Part shown: positions 6,128-12,040 of the stretch, piece by piece
Layout of the letters: each line of letters opens with the position of its first letter
Position numbering within the stretch: the stretch's first letter is position 1
DNA from: Kocuria tytonis
GTDB taxonomy: Bacteria; Actinomycetota; Actinomycetes; Actinomycetales; Micrococcaceae
Direction: 5' to 3'
Length of the DNA: 64,000 bases
Assembly (NCBI RefSeq): GCF_003226895.2
Contig: NZ_PNJG02000001.1
Location: 124,001 to 188,000, forward strand
Notes under the pieces: generated by a model
The model's input: only the letters and a program-made list of their open reading frames with translations
Databases searched by the model: none
Told to the model about the DNA's origin: nothing
Made by a program: the position numbers and the translations under genes

Positions 6128-6954
6128 TGCTCGTCCTCTCCGGCCCAGCCCTGCGCCGCGAGCGCGAGGTGCCGGTCCTGCTCGGTCTGTCGGGTGCCCT
6201 GCCGGTACGCGGCGGCCATCCGCTCGTTGTTGTCCATCTGCCAGGGCTGCTTGCGGTCCAACGCCCCGTCGAACCACTGGTCCAGCACAGCCCGGGTGAC
6301 GGGCTTCCCGCGGTGATGGATCTCCGCGATGCCCTGCTCCACGCGGCCCGGGGTCTCGCCGCGCTTGTCGATCGCCCACTGCGCCACGGAGCGGACGGCC
6401 ATGAACTTCAGCGCCCCGTGCGTGGCGTCGTAGGCCCGCTGCGCGATCAGGTGCGCCGGGTGCTGATCCTGGACCGGCTCAACCTCTTCCGCGGGCGCGG
6501 CGCCGACAGGCGCGCTCCCTGGGGTAGTACTGGGGTCACCATGGGGTATGGGGTTGGTGGACATAGCTGTGTCCGAACTGGCGACCCCAGATGTCCTATC
6601 GGCGTGCCCCAGATGTCCTATCGACTGACCACCGGTGTCACCCCTGACAGATTGTCCTAGGACATTGCTATGTCCTATCGGATGACCGCTCGGGACTCCC
6701 ACGATCCGGTACGAGTTCGTGCCATGCGAACCGGCCCGACCCTCCACCTCGATCTCGCCCAAGTCCTGCAGGATCTTGATCTGCCGGCGCACCGTGCGCG
6801 AGGACATCTTGCACATGCTGGCCAGCGTCTCGGCTGACTGGAACGAGCGGGCGCCCTCACGGTTCGCGGCGTCGGCAATTGCCAGCAGCACGAGCCGTGT
6901 GGACCCCTCCGCCTGGGAGTGTTCCCACACCCACGTGGTTGCCTGAACGCTCAT
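6124..6954 (-). CDS. O-like phage replication initiator with winged helix, 276 aa
   Basis: Residues 1-85 form a winged helix typical of phage replisome organisers: TTWVWEHSQAEGSTRLVLLA, then SAETLASMCKMSSRTVRRQI, then LGEIEVEGRAGSHGTNSYRI. The middle (about 90-140) is low in structure, and its codons overlay a cluster of TGTCC iterons (6559-6680). The C-terminal part (about 165-276) is helical and probably contacts the loader encoded next. The arrangement, an initiator with the origin inside its own gene, mirrors lambda O. ATG start at 6954 in ATGA overlap with the upstream ORF. Confidence 0.7.
   Translation of the reverse strand: MSVQATTWVWEHSQAEGSTRLVLLAIADAANREGARSFQSAETLASMCKMSSRTVRRQIKILQDLGEIEVEGRAGSHGTNSYRIVGVPSGHPIGHSNVLGQSVRGDTGGQSIGHLGHADRTSGVASSDTAMSTNPIPHGDPSTTPGSAPVGAAPAEEVEPVQDQHPAHLIAQRAYDATHGALKFMAVRSVAQWAIDKRGETPGRVEQGIAEIHHRGKPVTRAVLDQWFDGALDRKQPWQMDNNERMAAAYRQGTRQTEQDRHLALAAQGWAGEDEQ
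6559..6680. repeat. TGTCC iteron cluster, candidate phage replication origin
   Basis: TGTCC or its inverse GGACA occurs seven times in about 120 bp. Two CCCCAGATGTCCTATCG direct repeats lie 22 bp apart (6585-6601 and 6607-6623). A palindrome TGTCCTAGGACA lies at 6653-6664, another TGTCCTATCG at 6671-6680, and an inverted pair GGACA...TGTCC at 6559-6574. All lie within the initiator gene. In lambda the origin iterons likewise lie in gene O. No experiment supports this here, and part of the repetition could reflect a repeated peptide (IGH). Confidence 0.55.
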
Positions 6955-7085
6955 CGTGTCTCCTTGGGCTTCTCGTTGGGCTGGGGGAACGGCTTCGAGC
7001 CGCGGTACGTGTAGAACCCGCCGGACCGGGCGCCTTCACGCGGGGTGGACTTCGGGAGCGGGTGGCTGCTGATGTGCGGTTGCAC
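6951..7085 (-). CDS. Small Pro-rich phage protein, 44 aa
   Basis: GTG at 7085 is preceded by AGGAGG at ideal spacing. The peptide is basic and Pro-rich (HPLPKSTPREGARSGGFYTY, then PFPQPNEKPKE) with no predicted fold. It sits between the SSB gene and the initiator. A longer reading upstream would overlap ssb and is rejected. Function unknown. Confidence 0.5.
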   Translation of the reverse strand: MQPHISSHPLPKSTPREGARSGGFYTYRGSKPFPQPNEKPKETR

Positions 7086-7106
7086 GGGGTCCTCCTGGGG
7101 GACGGG

Positions 7107-7139
7107 GCCCGCGTGACCACAACTAGGGTCACACGGGCC
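7107..7139. repeat. Long inverted repeat enclosing operator copy 3
   Basis: GGCCCGCGTGACC pairs with GGTCACACGGGCC at 12 of 13 positions around an 8-base loop. The 18-bp operator (7114-7131) forms the inner part. As RNA the leftward transcript could fold into this hairpin, so it may also act as an attenuator or processing site; there is no T-run. Confidence 0.6.
7114..7131 (+). promoter_or_regulatory. Phage 18-bp operator copy 3
   Basis: TGACCACAACTAGGGTCA, with perfect TGACC/GGTCA half sites. It lies in the 74-bp gap between ssb and 6951-7085, and I see no -10 or -35 elements near it. Confidence 0.7.
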
Positions 7140-7159
7140 GGGGGAGAGGCGGGTGTGGA

Positions 7160-7639
7160 TCAGAACGGGGGCTCGTCGTCGCTCGGGACGCCCCAGTCGT
7201 AGGACTGCTGCTGGCCACCGGCGGGCTGCTGTCCCCACGGCTGCTGCTGACGCCCCTGGGGCGGGCGCTGCTGGTACTGCCCGGGCGCGCCCTGCTGCCC
7301 GTCCGGCTGGGCGCGGGGGATCAGCCCCACGAAGTCGGCGATGACGTCGAGTGACGTCCGGGTCTCGCCGTTGGTCTCGTACTCCCGCGTGGACTGCTTC
7401 CCGGCCACGGCCACGCGCTGCTTGGCGCCCTCGCGGATCACCTCCGCGAGCGCCTCCGCCTGACGGCCGAACACGGTCACCGCGTACCAGGTGGTGCCGG
7501 TGTCGACCCACTGCTGGGTCTGCTTGTCGAACTTCCCGTGCCCCTCTGCGACGGAGAACCCGAAGCGGGCCTGCCCATCCGAGTTGAACGCGATGTCCCG
7601 GACCTTGCCGATGTTGCCCTTGAAGCTGACGTGTGCCAT
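7160..7639 (-). CDS. ssb: Single-stranded DNA-binding protein, 159 aa
   Basis: The OB-fold region (residues 1-105) starts MAHVSFKGNIGKVRDIAFN and includes TTWYAVTVFGRQAEALAEVI and KQRVAVAGK, the usual SSB strands. A Gln/Gly/Pro-rich linker follows, and the acidic tip DDEPPF is the protein-interaction tail of bacterial SSBs. The phage copy would coat single strands during replication and assist the ERF annealing protein encoded in the same operon. ATG at 7639. Confidence 0.85.
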   Translation of the reverse strand: MAHVSFKGNIGKVRDIAFNSDGQARFGFSVAEGHGKFDKQTQQWVDTGTTWYAVTVFGRQAEALAEVIREGAKQRVAVAGKQSTREYETNGETRTSLDVIADFVGLIPRAQPDGQQGAPGQYQQRPPQGRQQQPWGQQPAGGQQQSYDWGVPSDDEPPF

Positions 7640-7649
7640 GCGTGGCCTC

Positions 7650-7904
7650 CTACTTGCTGGTGATGTGGGTGGTGATCAGGTCGGGGCGGTACCCGGACCA
7701 GTGTTCGGCAGTGTCCCCGTCCGAGACGTAGACGACGGGGGCGGCCTGGTAGTGCAGCTCGCGGGTGATGAAGTCCAGGGCGGTGGGGTCCTCGGTGACG
7801 TCCACCTCCGTGAACTCGACGCCGTTCTTCCGCAGGCGGCGCTTCGTCATGTCACACGAGGGGCACGCCGGTTTCGTGTACACGGTCACTGCTCGGTTCG
7901 TCAT
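7650..7904 (-). CDS. NrdH-like glutaredoxin, 84 aa
   Basis: The thioredoxin-fold active site is CPSC at residues 14-17 (TVYTKPACPSCDMTKRRL), followed by FTEVDVTEDPTALDFI and a cis-Pro region APVVYV, then a C-terminal SGYRPDLI. NrdH-type redoxins donate electrons to class Ib ribonucleotide reductase. Phages carry them to support dNTP supply, though no reductase gene is seen here. ATGA overlap with the upstream gene at 7901. Confidence 0.8.
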   Translation of the reverse strand: MTNRAVTVYTKPACPSCDMTKRRLRKNGVEFTEVDVTEDPTALDFITRELHYQAAPVVYVSDGDTAEHWSGYRPDLITTHITSK

Positions 7905-8152
7905 TCGGTGGTTCCTTCCATCGCGTTCAGGTCGTGGCGGATGCCCGCGGCCAACGCCGACGCGGCCTCCGCGAGTTCATAGGCGGTGCGATCCAGGCGG
8001 GTGGCCGCTGTGCGGGCCTGTGCCCGGCTCGCGGGCGTGCCCATGGTCGTCCGACGTAGCGCGGCCGCCAGGACCGTCGTCTCGCCCTGCAGGGTCGCCT
8101 GCAGCTGCTTGAATGTTCTGGCGCGCTCCCAGGCTTCAAGGGGGCTGGTCAT
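7901..8152 (-). CDS. Hypothetical helical phage protein, 83 aa
   Basis: ATG at 8152 (MTSPLEAWERARTFKQLQ). Almost entirely helical with regular Ala/Leu spacing, ending in LNAMEGTTE. It is translationally coupled to the HNH gene upstream and the redoxin downstream. No family recognised. A 222-aa reading upstream passes through the HNH gene and is rejected. Confidence 0.55.
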   Translation of the reverse strand: MTSPLEAWERARTFKQLQATLQGETTVLAAALRRTTMGTPASRAQARTAATRLDRTAYELAEAASALAAGIRHDLNAMEGTTE

Positions 8153-8523
8153 GATGCTTTCCTTTCCGTGGTCAGTCGGGACCCGTCGTCCGCGAGGTAG
8201 ATCCAGGTGCGGCCGCCATCGAAGGACACGGGCACCTCGTCCGGGCGTTGCCGCCCGTGCCGGGACACGAGCAGCCCGAGCGCGAGCGCCTCTGCCCGGT
8301 GGGACTCCACCCAGCCGTGGTGGCCGGTGGTCCCGGAGCCGCACAGCACGATCCCGTTCGCGGCGCCGTTCGTGGCCGGGTCCTTGGACCCGCCCATCCC
8401 GCGGGCCTGCCGGTGGTGGATCGAGTCGAACGCTGGGCGGTAGGGCTTGCCGCACAGCACGCACGTCGCGCCGTCGCGTTCGAGGATCAGCCGGCGGGTG
8501 GCCATCGTGAACCCGGCCATCAC
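8149..8523 (-). CDS. HNH endonuclease, 124 aa
   Basis: The metal-binding core is clear: CVLCGKPYRPAFDSIHH places two Cys before the HH pair, then NGIVLCGSGTTGHHGWVESH supplies the Asn and the last His. In phage early regions such proteins act as nicking or homing nucleases; HNH proteins of packaging type usually sit beside terminase genes, which are not in view. The start is GTG at 8523, in GTGA overlap with the preceding gene; an ATG follows directly. Confidence 0.8.
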   Translation of the reverse strand: MMAGFTMATRRLILERDGATCVLCGKPYRPAFDSIHHRQARGMGGSKDPATNGAANGIVLCGSGTTGHHGWVESHRAEALALGLLVSRHGRQRPDEVPVSFDGGRTWIYLADDGSRLTTERKAS

Positions 8524-8882
8524 GAACCTGCCGGGTGGTCGGCGTACAACCGGTTCGACTCGCGCTCATCCACCCGTTCCGTTCGCAGCGCGTCGGACTT
8601 CGCCCGCATCAGGTACAGGCGCTGCCGGGTGGACTCCGCCTTGGCCTCAGCGGCGAGCATCGCCAGGCGGGACGCGTACACGTCATCATCTGCGGCGGCC
8701 TCGGTCTCGGCCTGCGCCTGGGACATGCGGTCGTTGCCCGCCCGCGCCTTCACGATGAACCGCGCCCGGTCCCTCTCGTACTCGGCCTTCGCCCGGCCCG
8801 CTTCCTCGACCTCACGGCGGTACGTGCGGGTGGTGCCGTCCCACTCGAGCAGGACATCGTTCATCTTCTGCTGGGCGCTCAT
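8520..8882 (-). CDS. Coiled-coil phage protein, 120 aa
   Basis: ATG at 8882 (MSAQQKMNDVLLEW). Long charged helices dominate: YRREVEEAGRAKAEYERDRA and later LAAEAKAESTRQRLYLMRAK. It lies directly after the gene at 8879-9322 and close to the ERF gene, so it may be a recombination accessory factor. This is inference from position only. Confidence 0.55.
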   Translation of the reverse strand: MSAQQKMNDVLLEWDGTTRTYRREVEEAGRAKAEYERDRARFIVKARAGNDRMSQAQAETEAAADDDVYASRLAMLAAEAKAESTRQRLYLMRAKSDALRTERVDERESNRLYADHPAGS

Positions 8883-9322
8883 GCCTCCACCGCCAGGACG
8901 TCGGACCAGCTGATCGCGCCAGCGGCCACGGCGTCCTCGATCACCCGGGCCGCGTCCTTCTCCAGCCGCACCGATGCGAACGGCGAGCCAGTCACCAGGT
9001 CCATGCCCTCCGGTAGGTCCCCGGTGGTCTCGACCTCGCGGATCAGGCGCTTCACGTCGTCCTCGGCGACGTGCGGGTCGTACGACAGCAGGTCCGGGCG
9101 GTTCGCCTTCGCCCATTCGAGCAGTGCGGCCTTGTCGGTGACCTTGATCGTCTCCCGGCCAGCGGTGAGCCCCACGGTGCCGAGCACCCGGTCACCAATC
9201 ATCCCCGTGTCCCGCTGCTTCGGGCGAGCATCCATCTCCCAGGCCGCCTTGGCGGTCTTGAGCTCCTCCGCGACCCGCTTGCTCAGCACGGTCAGCGCGG
9301 CGATCTTGTCCTCAGTTCGCAT
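8879..9322 (-). CDS. Hypothetical phage protein beside ERF, 147 aa
   Basis: The protein starts MRTEDKIAALTVLSKRVAEE and has a lysine-rich helix, a short beta segment (VGLTAGRETIKVTD) and an acidic helical C-terminus. It overlaps the ERF gene by 11 bp. Actinophage recombination modules often carry such a gene directly after the annealing protein. No family name recalled. Confidence 0.6.
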   Translation of the reverse strand: MRTEDKIAALTVLSKRVAEELKTAKAAWEMDARPKQRDTGMIGDRVLGTVGLTAGRETIKVTDKAALLEWAKANRPDLLSYDPHVAEDDVKRLIREVETTGDLPEGMDLVTGSPFASVRLEKDAARVIEDAVAAGAISWSDVLAVEA

Positions 9323-9947
9323 CGGTCAGTACCTCTCCTTCGACGGCCTGGCCGCCCTTGTGCTTCGCCAGCTGCTGTTCGCCGGCCTGGATCATCTCGG
9401 CGGGGCCGCCTTGCTTCTTCGCCCACTGCAGGAAGGCCGCGAAGTTCTCGGGGCCTTTGGCCAAGGCGGCCTGGTAATGCTCGGCCCAGTTCGGACCCTC
9501 CTGCCTCGGCTGGCTCTGTGCGGGCCGCTGCTCCTGGTAGGTATCGAGGTCGGGGTCCGGGTCGTCCGTGGGCAGGCACAGTGCCTGCAGCAGGAACGTC
9601 CGGTACGCCACCGACATGGCCTTCGCAGTGCCCTTGTCTCCCGCGTCGAAGGACTCCGCGGACACCTGACCGGTGAAGTGGTCACCCTCCGGGCCGAACA
9701 CCGTGTAGTCCACGGTCACGGTCACGAAGTTCATGGGTGTGCCCTTGGCCGTGTTCTTCGACGCGATGTGGTGCTCGGTCTTCGTGGGGGCGATGACGAC
9801 GCCGTGCTTGCGCAGCGCCGGACCGACCGCGTTCACGACGGCGTCGATGCCGCGGAAGTTGAAGCCCTGCTGCTTGTTGCGTTCGCCCTTGCGGACTTCA
9901 CGCACCTCGGCCATGACGGCCGCGAGCGCCTGGTGAACGGTGGTCAT
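9312..9947 (-). CDS. erf: ERF-family single-strand annealing protein, 211 aa
   Basis: Residues 1-140 match the ERF recombinase core: LAAVMAEVREVRKGERNKQQ, then FNFRGIDAVVNAVGPALRKHG, then VTVTVDYTVFGPEGD and the KGTAKAMSVAYRTFLLQAL segment. These proteins form rings that anneal complementary single strands, with SSB as partner. The C-terminus is a variable helical tail. ATG at 9947 with AAGGAGA upstream; longer in-frame starts cross the gene at 9944-10117. Confidence 0.85.
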   Translation of the reverse strand: MTTVHQALAAVMAEVREVRKGERNKQQGFNFRGIDAVVNAVGPALRKHGVVIAPTKTEHHIASKNTAKGTPMNFVTVTVDYTVFGPEGDHFTGQVSAESFDAGDKGTAKAMSVAYRTFLLQALCLPTDDPDPDLDTYQEQRPAQSQPRQEGPNWAEHYQAALAKGPENFAAFLQWAKKQGGPAEMIQAGEQQLAKHKGGQAVEGEVLTDAN

Positions 9948-10117
9948 CGGTTCTCCTTGATCGTGGTGAGTGCCTCGGCGGTCTCCTGGTGGGTGGCGCC
10001 GTCCCGGACGCGGCACAGCTCGACCATCCCGTCGTCATCGGTCACCGCGAGGACGCGGGCGAGCGCGGCCCGGAAGTCCTCCATCTGGGTGGCGGGCATG
10101 GGGCGCGGGGCGCTCAC
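9944..10117 (-). CDS. Hypothetical phage protein, 57 aa
   Basis: GTG at 10117 (VSAPRPMPATQMEDF), in GTGA overlap with the upstream stop and ATGA overlap with ERF downstream. The peptide is acidic and helical (DDDGMVELCRVRDGATHQET). Its last codons supply the AAGGAGA ribosome site of the ERF gene. No function known. Confidence 0.5.
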   Translation of the reverse strand: MSAPRPMPATQMEDFRAALARVLAVTDDDGMVELCRVRDGATHQETAEALTTIKENR

Positions 10118-10455
10118 GAGACGCTCCGCAGACCGTTGCTGGCCGGGCGCCCGTCACGGGGTACACCCTTGGCGCGACGCCGTGCGACGTACGGGTCCAC
10201 CTCGGCGGGATCCACTTCCGGCCACTGGGCGTACACGTCGTAGCCCTTGCCGTCGTCCCGGCGGACCGCGGTCGCATTGCATCCGCGTTGCCTCCATGAG
10301 GTGCCCGCACCGCTGTTCCTGCACTGCTCCTGGACCAACGCCCAGCGGCCGGGGCACTCCTTGAGCTGCGCGACGACAGCGTCGCGTTCACGGCTCGCAG
10401 CCCGGCCCTTGCCGGCCTTCGAAAGCGGGGGATCCTGCCATTTGAGGGTGGTCAC
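10114..10455 (-). CDS. Hypothetical basic phage protein, 113 aa
   Basis: GTG at 10455 (VTTLKWQDPPLSKAGKG), preceded by GGAGA and in GTGA overlap with the membrane peptide gene. The sequence GKGRAASRERDAVVAQLKE, then CPGRWALVQEQC, is followed by a basic C-terminus with DPYVARRRAKG. It resembles short phage proteins thought to contact DNA, but no family is recognised. The reading that extends to 10695 is rejected because it overlaps two better genes. Confidence 0.55.
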   Translation of the reverse strand: MTTLKWQDPPLSKAGKGRAASRERDAVVAQLKECPGRWALVQEQCRNSGAGTSWRQRGCNATAVRRDDGKGYDVYAQWPEVDPAEVDPYVARRRAKGVPRDGRPASNGLRSVS

Positions 10456-10574
10456 TTTTTGGTCTCCTTCTCGTGGGTTTCGGACAGGTAGGTCACGGTC
10501 AGTGCTGTGGTGAGCACAGTTAGGGTCAGCAGGTGCCAGAAGATCGGGGCGTCGATGAACTGGACGAGGGTCAT
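10452..10574 (-). CDS. Single-span phage membrane peptide, 40 aa
   Basis: MTLVQFIDAPIFWHLLTLTV continues into a hydrophobic helix and ends SETHEKETKK, so the charged tail is probably cytoplasmic. AGGAG lies upstream of the ATG at 10574. An operator copy (10511-10528) lies inside the coding region, unusual for a normal promoter site and consistent with a roadblock role. Confidence 0.55.
   Translation of the reverse strand: MTLVQFIDAPIFWHLLTLTVLTTALTVTYLSETHEKETKK
10511..10528 (+). promoter_or_regulatory. Phage 18-bp operator copy 4 (intragenic)
   Basis: TGAGCACAGTTAGGGTCA, a weaker match (12 of 18 to the early-promoter copy) located within 10452-10574. Confidence 0.5.
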
Positions 10575-10882
10575 GGGGTGCTCCTGTTCGCGTACCAGAC
10601 CATGACGGGCGCCCGACGGCGGCCGAAGGTCTGGGAGAGGACGTATGTATTCGATGGGCGAATGAGGCCGGCGTGCCTGGCCTGCCGGAACACACGGCCG
10701 GTGATGTACCGGTCCGGCGGGTCTCCGACGGCCTCGCGGACCTCGTCTGCGGTGAATGCCCCCCGCGTCTGCGTGAGGTGCTTGATCGCGTCCATGCACC
10801 GGTCTGCGTACTGCTCGCGCTTCGAGGACGGGGCCGGGGGGAGCCCGTCCAGCTGCGGCTGCGTGACCATAACTGGGGTCAC
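10571..10882 (-). CDS. Predicted winged-helix phage protein, 103 aa
   Basis: From GTG at 10882 the peptide runs VTPVMVTQPQLDG; an ATG at 10870 is the alternative start. Residues 45-95 look like a winged helix: HLTQTRGAFTADEVREAVGD, then TGRVFRQARHAGLIRPSNTY and a VMVW strand. As the second gene of the early operon it may regulate transcription or act on DNA. An operator copy covers the possible start codons, so repressor binding would sit right at this junction. Confidence 0.55.
   Translation of the reverse strand: MTPVMVTQPQLDGLPPAPSSKREQYADRCMDAIKHLTQTRGAFTADEVREAVGDPPDRYITGRVFRQARHAGLIRPSNTYVLSQTFGRRRAPVMVWYANRSTP
10864..10881 (+). promoter_or_regulatory. Phage 18-bp operator copy 5
   Basis: TGACCATAACTGGGGTCA, with perfect TGACC/GGTCA arms. 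It overlaps the stop of 10879-11178 and the start region of 10571-10882. Confidence 0.7.
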
Positions 10883-11178
10883 TTCCCGCTGACCGAAAGA
10901 CCGGTCTTGGCCTGCATGCGCTCCCGATAGGCCTGGACCGCGGAGTAGGGGATGACCCACTTGGCGTTGCCCTCACCCATGCCGGCCTTGTAGGCGCCGG
11001 GGAAGTATCCGGCGCGGACGAGTCGGCCGATCACGGCGGGGGACTGCGAGGTCATGTCCGCGACGATCTTGACGCTGAGGTCCTTGTCCATGGTGATGCG
11101 CTCCTTGAGTGCTGTGGCGGCTGTCGTCCCGGCGGTCTGCGCCTGGGTGTACAACTCGCTCATGGTGATGGTGTCCAT
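10879..11178 (-). CDS. First early gene: excisionase/Cro-like DNA-binding protein, 99 aa
   Basis: ATG at 11178 (MDTITMSELYTQ) has AAGGAG seven bases upstream and a short leader from the promoter at 11204-11233; upstream ATGs lie in the promoter itself. Residues 35-90 carry an HTH of MerR/excisionase type: VADMTSQSPAVIGRLVRAGY, then FPGAYKAGMG, then KWVIPYSAVQAYRERM. Being the first gene under the repressor-controlled promoter it is placed like Cro or Xis. Which role it has cannot be told from sequence. Confidence 0.65.
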   Translation of the reverse strand: MDTITMSELYTQAQTAGTTAATALKERITMDKDLSVKIVADMTSQSPAVIGRLVRAGYFPGAYKAGMGEGNAKWVIPYSAVQAYRERMQAKTGLSVSGK

Positions 11179-11203
11179 TCGAGGGCTCCTTCCGATGTCC
11201 CCC

Positions 11204-11233
11204 ATTATGACCATAGTTAGACTCAACATGCAA
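11204..11233 (-). promoter_or_regulatory. Early lytic (leftward) promoter
   Basis: On the minus strand a -35 TTGCAT (11228-11233) and a -10 CATAAT (11204-11209) are separated by 18 bp. It is one of the best sigma-70-type promoters in the window. The 18-bp operator 11208-11225 fills the spacer and touches the -10 box. Confidence 0.75.
11208..11225 (-). promoter_or_regulatory. Phage 18-bp operator copy 6, on the early promoter
   Basis: TGACCATAGTTAGACTCA on the + strand. Its position between -35 and -10 means a bound repressor would exclude RNA polymerase, as expected for the main lytic switch. Confidence 0.8.
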
Positions 11234-11273
11234 CATCAGAATACGAATAAGTCCGCACGGAGTAGTTCGGAGC

Positions 11274-11303
11274 GTGACAGAACGGTCTGACCATAGGTAC
11301 GCT
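11274..11303 (+). promoter_or_regulatory. Repressor promoter giving a leaderless mRNA
   Basis: A -35-like GTGACA (11274-11279) and a -10-like TACGCT (11298-11303) are 18 bp apart. The -10 ends six bases before the ATG at 11310, and no ribosome site is present, so the transcript should start at or next to the start codon, as in lambda cI maintenance transcription. Confidence 0.6.
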
Positions 11304-11305
11304 CA
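11288..11305 (+). promoter_or_regulatory. Phage 18-bp operator copy 7, on the repressor promoter
   Basis: TGACCATAGGTACGCTCA matches the early-promoter copy at 15 of 18 bases. It covers the spacer and -10 of the repressor promoter, so the repressor probably limits its own synthesis. Confidence 0.65.
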
Positions 11306-11309
11306 GGCC

Positions 11310-11663
11310 ATGACAAAAGGAAGCAACTCCTCCGCGGCACCGCCCCCGAACACCTTCGCTCGCGCCGTGAACGCGGAGCTACGCGCCTACGCCGCCCGCC
11401 GGAAGTGGTCCCAACGTCGACTCGCCGAGGAGAGCGACATACCGCAGAGCTCGCTGAGCAAGATGGTCTGGCAAGAGTCCCGGCCCCTAACCGTCCACTA
11501 CCTGAAGGTCATCTGCGAAGCGCTGCAGGTGGACCCGGTGTCCATCGTCTCAGCGGCCGAGCGCACCGTCCGATCCGCTGACCGGGCCACCACGCAGCAG
11601 GACTACCGGCTCGCCGCGAAAGAGCACGGACAGCCGGACGTCAGCGAGGAGGACTACCTCTGA
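11310..11663 (+). CDS. Phage repressor, HTH_3 (XRE) family, 117 aa
   Basis: Residues 15-80 form an XRE-type helix-turn-helix: LRAYAARRKWSQRRLAEESD, then IPQSSLSKMVWQ, then LKVICEALQVDPVSIV. The short C-terminal tail lacks a LexA-type autoprotease domain, so induction must come from elsewhere; the ImmA/IrrE peptidase encoded directly downstream is the natural candidate. ATG at 11310 appears leaderless. The stop TGA overlaps the next start as TGATG. Its likely binding site is the 18-bp operator family; that link is inference from position. Confidence 0.8.
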   Translation: MTKGSNSSAAPPPNTFARAVNAELRAYAARRKWSQRRLAEESDIPQSSLSKMVWQESRPLTVHYLKVICEALQVDPVSIVSAAERTVRSADRATTQQDYRLAAKEHGQPDVSEEDYL

Positions 11664-12040
11664 TGTATGACCCGTGGGAACACGCCGAACAGCTCGGGCT
11701 GAGCGTGCGGTACACCCCCTCCCTCGGGACCATGGGCCTCTACGAACACGGCACGATCTGGCTCCTGCCGGACATGGCGCAGCGGGTCGAGCGGTGCGTC
11801 CTCGCGCACGAGCTCTCTCACGCCGTCCACGGGGATGAACCCACCAATGACCGGGCCCTGTACGCCAGGCGTGAGCAACGCGCCGACCGGGAGGCGGCCC
11901 GCTGGCTCATCAGCGAGGGCGACCTCCGGCGGTGCGCGCAGATGACCGACGACATGGGCGCCTGGGCACTCGAGCTGGACGTGACCGGCTGGATCCTCAC
12001 CGCCCGACTGCAGGACCTCGAGAAGGAGAACGCGGCGTAA
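11663..12040 (+). CDS. immA: ImmA/IrrE-type metallopeptidase, 125 aa
   Basis: The zinc protease motif HELSH lies at residues 49-53, with a candidate third ligand Glu77 in ADREAARWLI. The fold start YDPWEHAEQLGLSVRY is usual for DUF955/Peptidase_M78. In ICEBs1 and related elements ImmA cleaves the cognate ImmR repressor after DNA damage or quorum cues; by context this protein should cleave the repressor at 11310-11663. The downstream stop overlaps the integrase start as TAATG. Confidence 0.85.
   Translation: MYDPWEHAEQLGLSVRYTPSLGTMGLYEHGTIWLLPDMAQRVERCVLAHELSHAVHGDEPTNDRALYARREQRADREAARWLISEGDLRRCAQMTDDMGAWALELDVTGWILTARLQDLEKENAA

Noticed and set aside
8149-8523. HNH gene as part of a terminase packaging module
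   Set aside because: Packaging HNH genes are usually next to terminase and portal genes; here the neighbours are recombination and small early genes.
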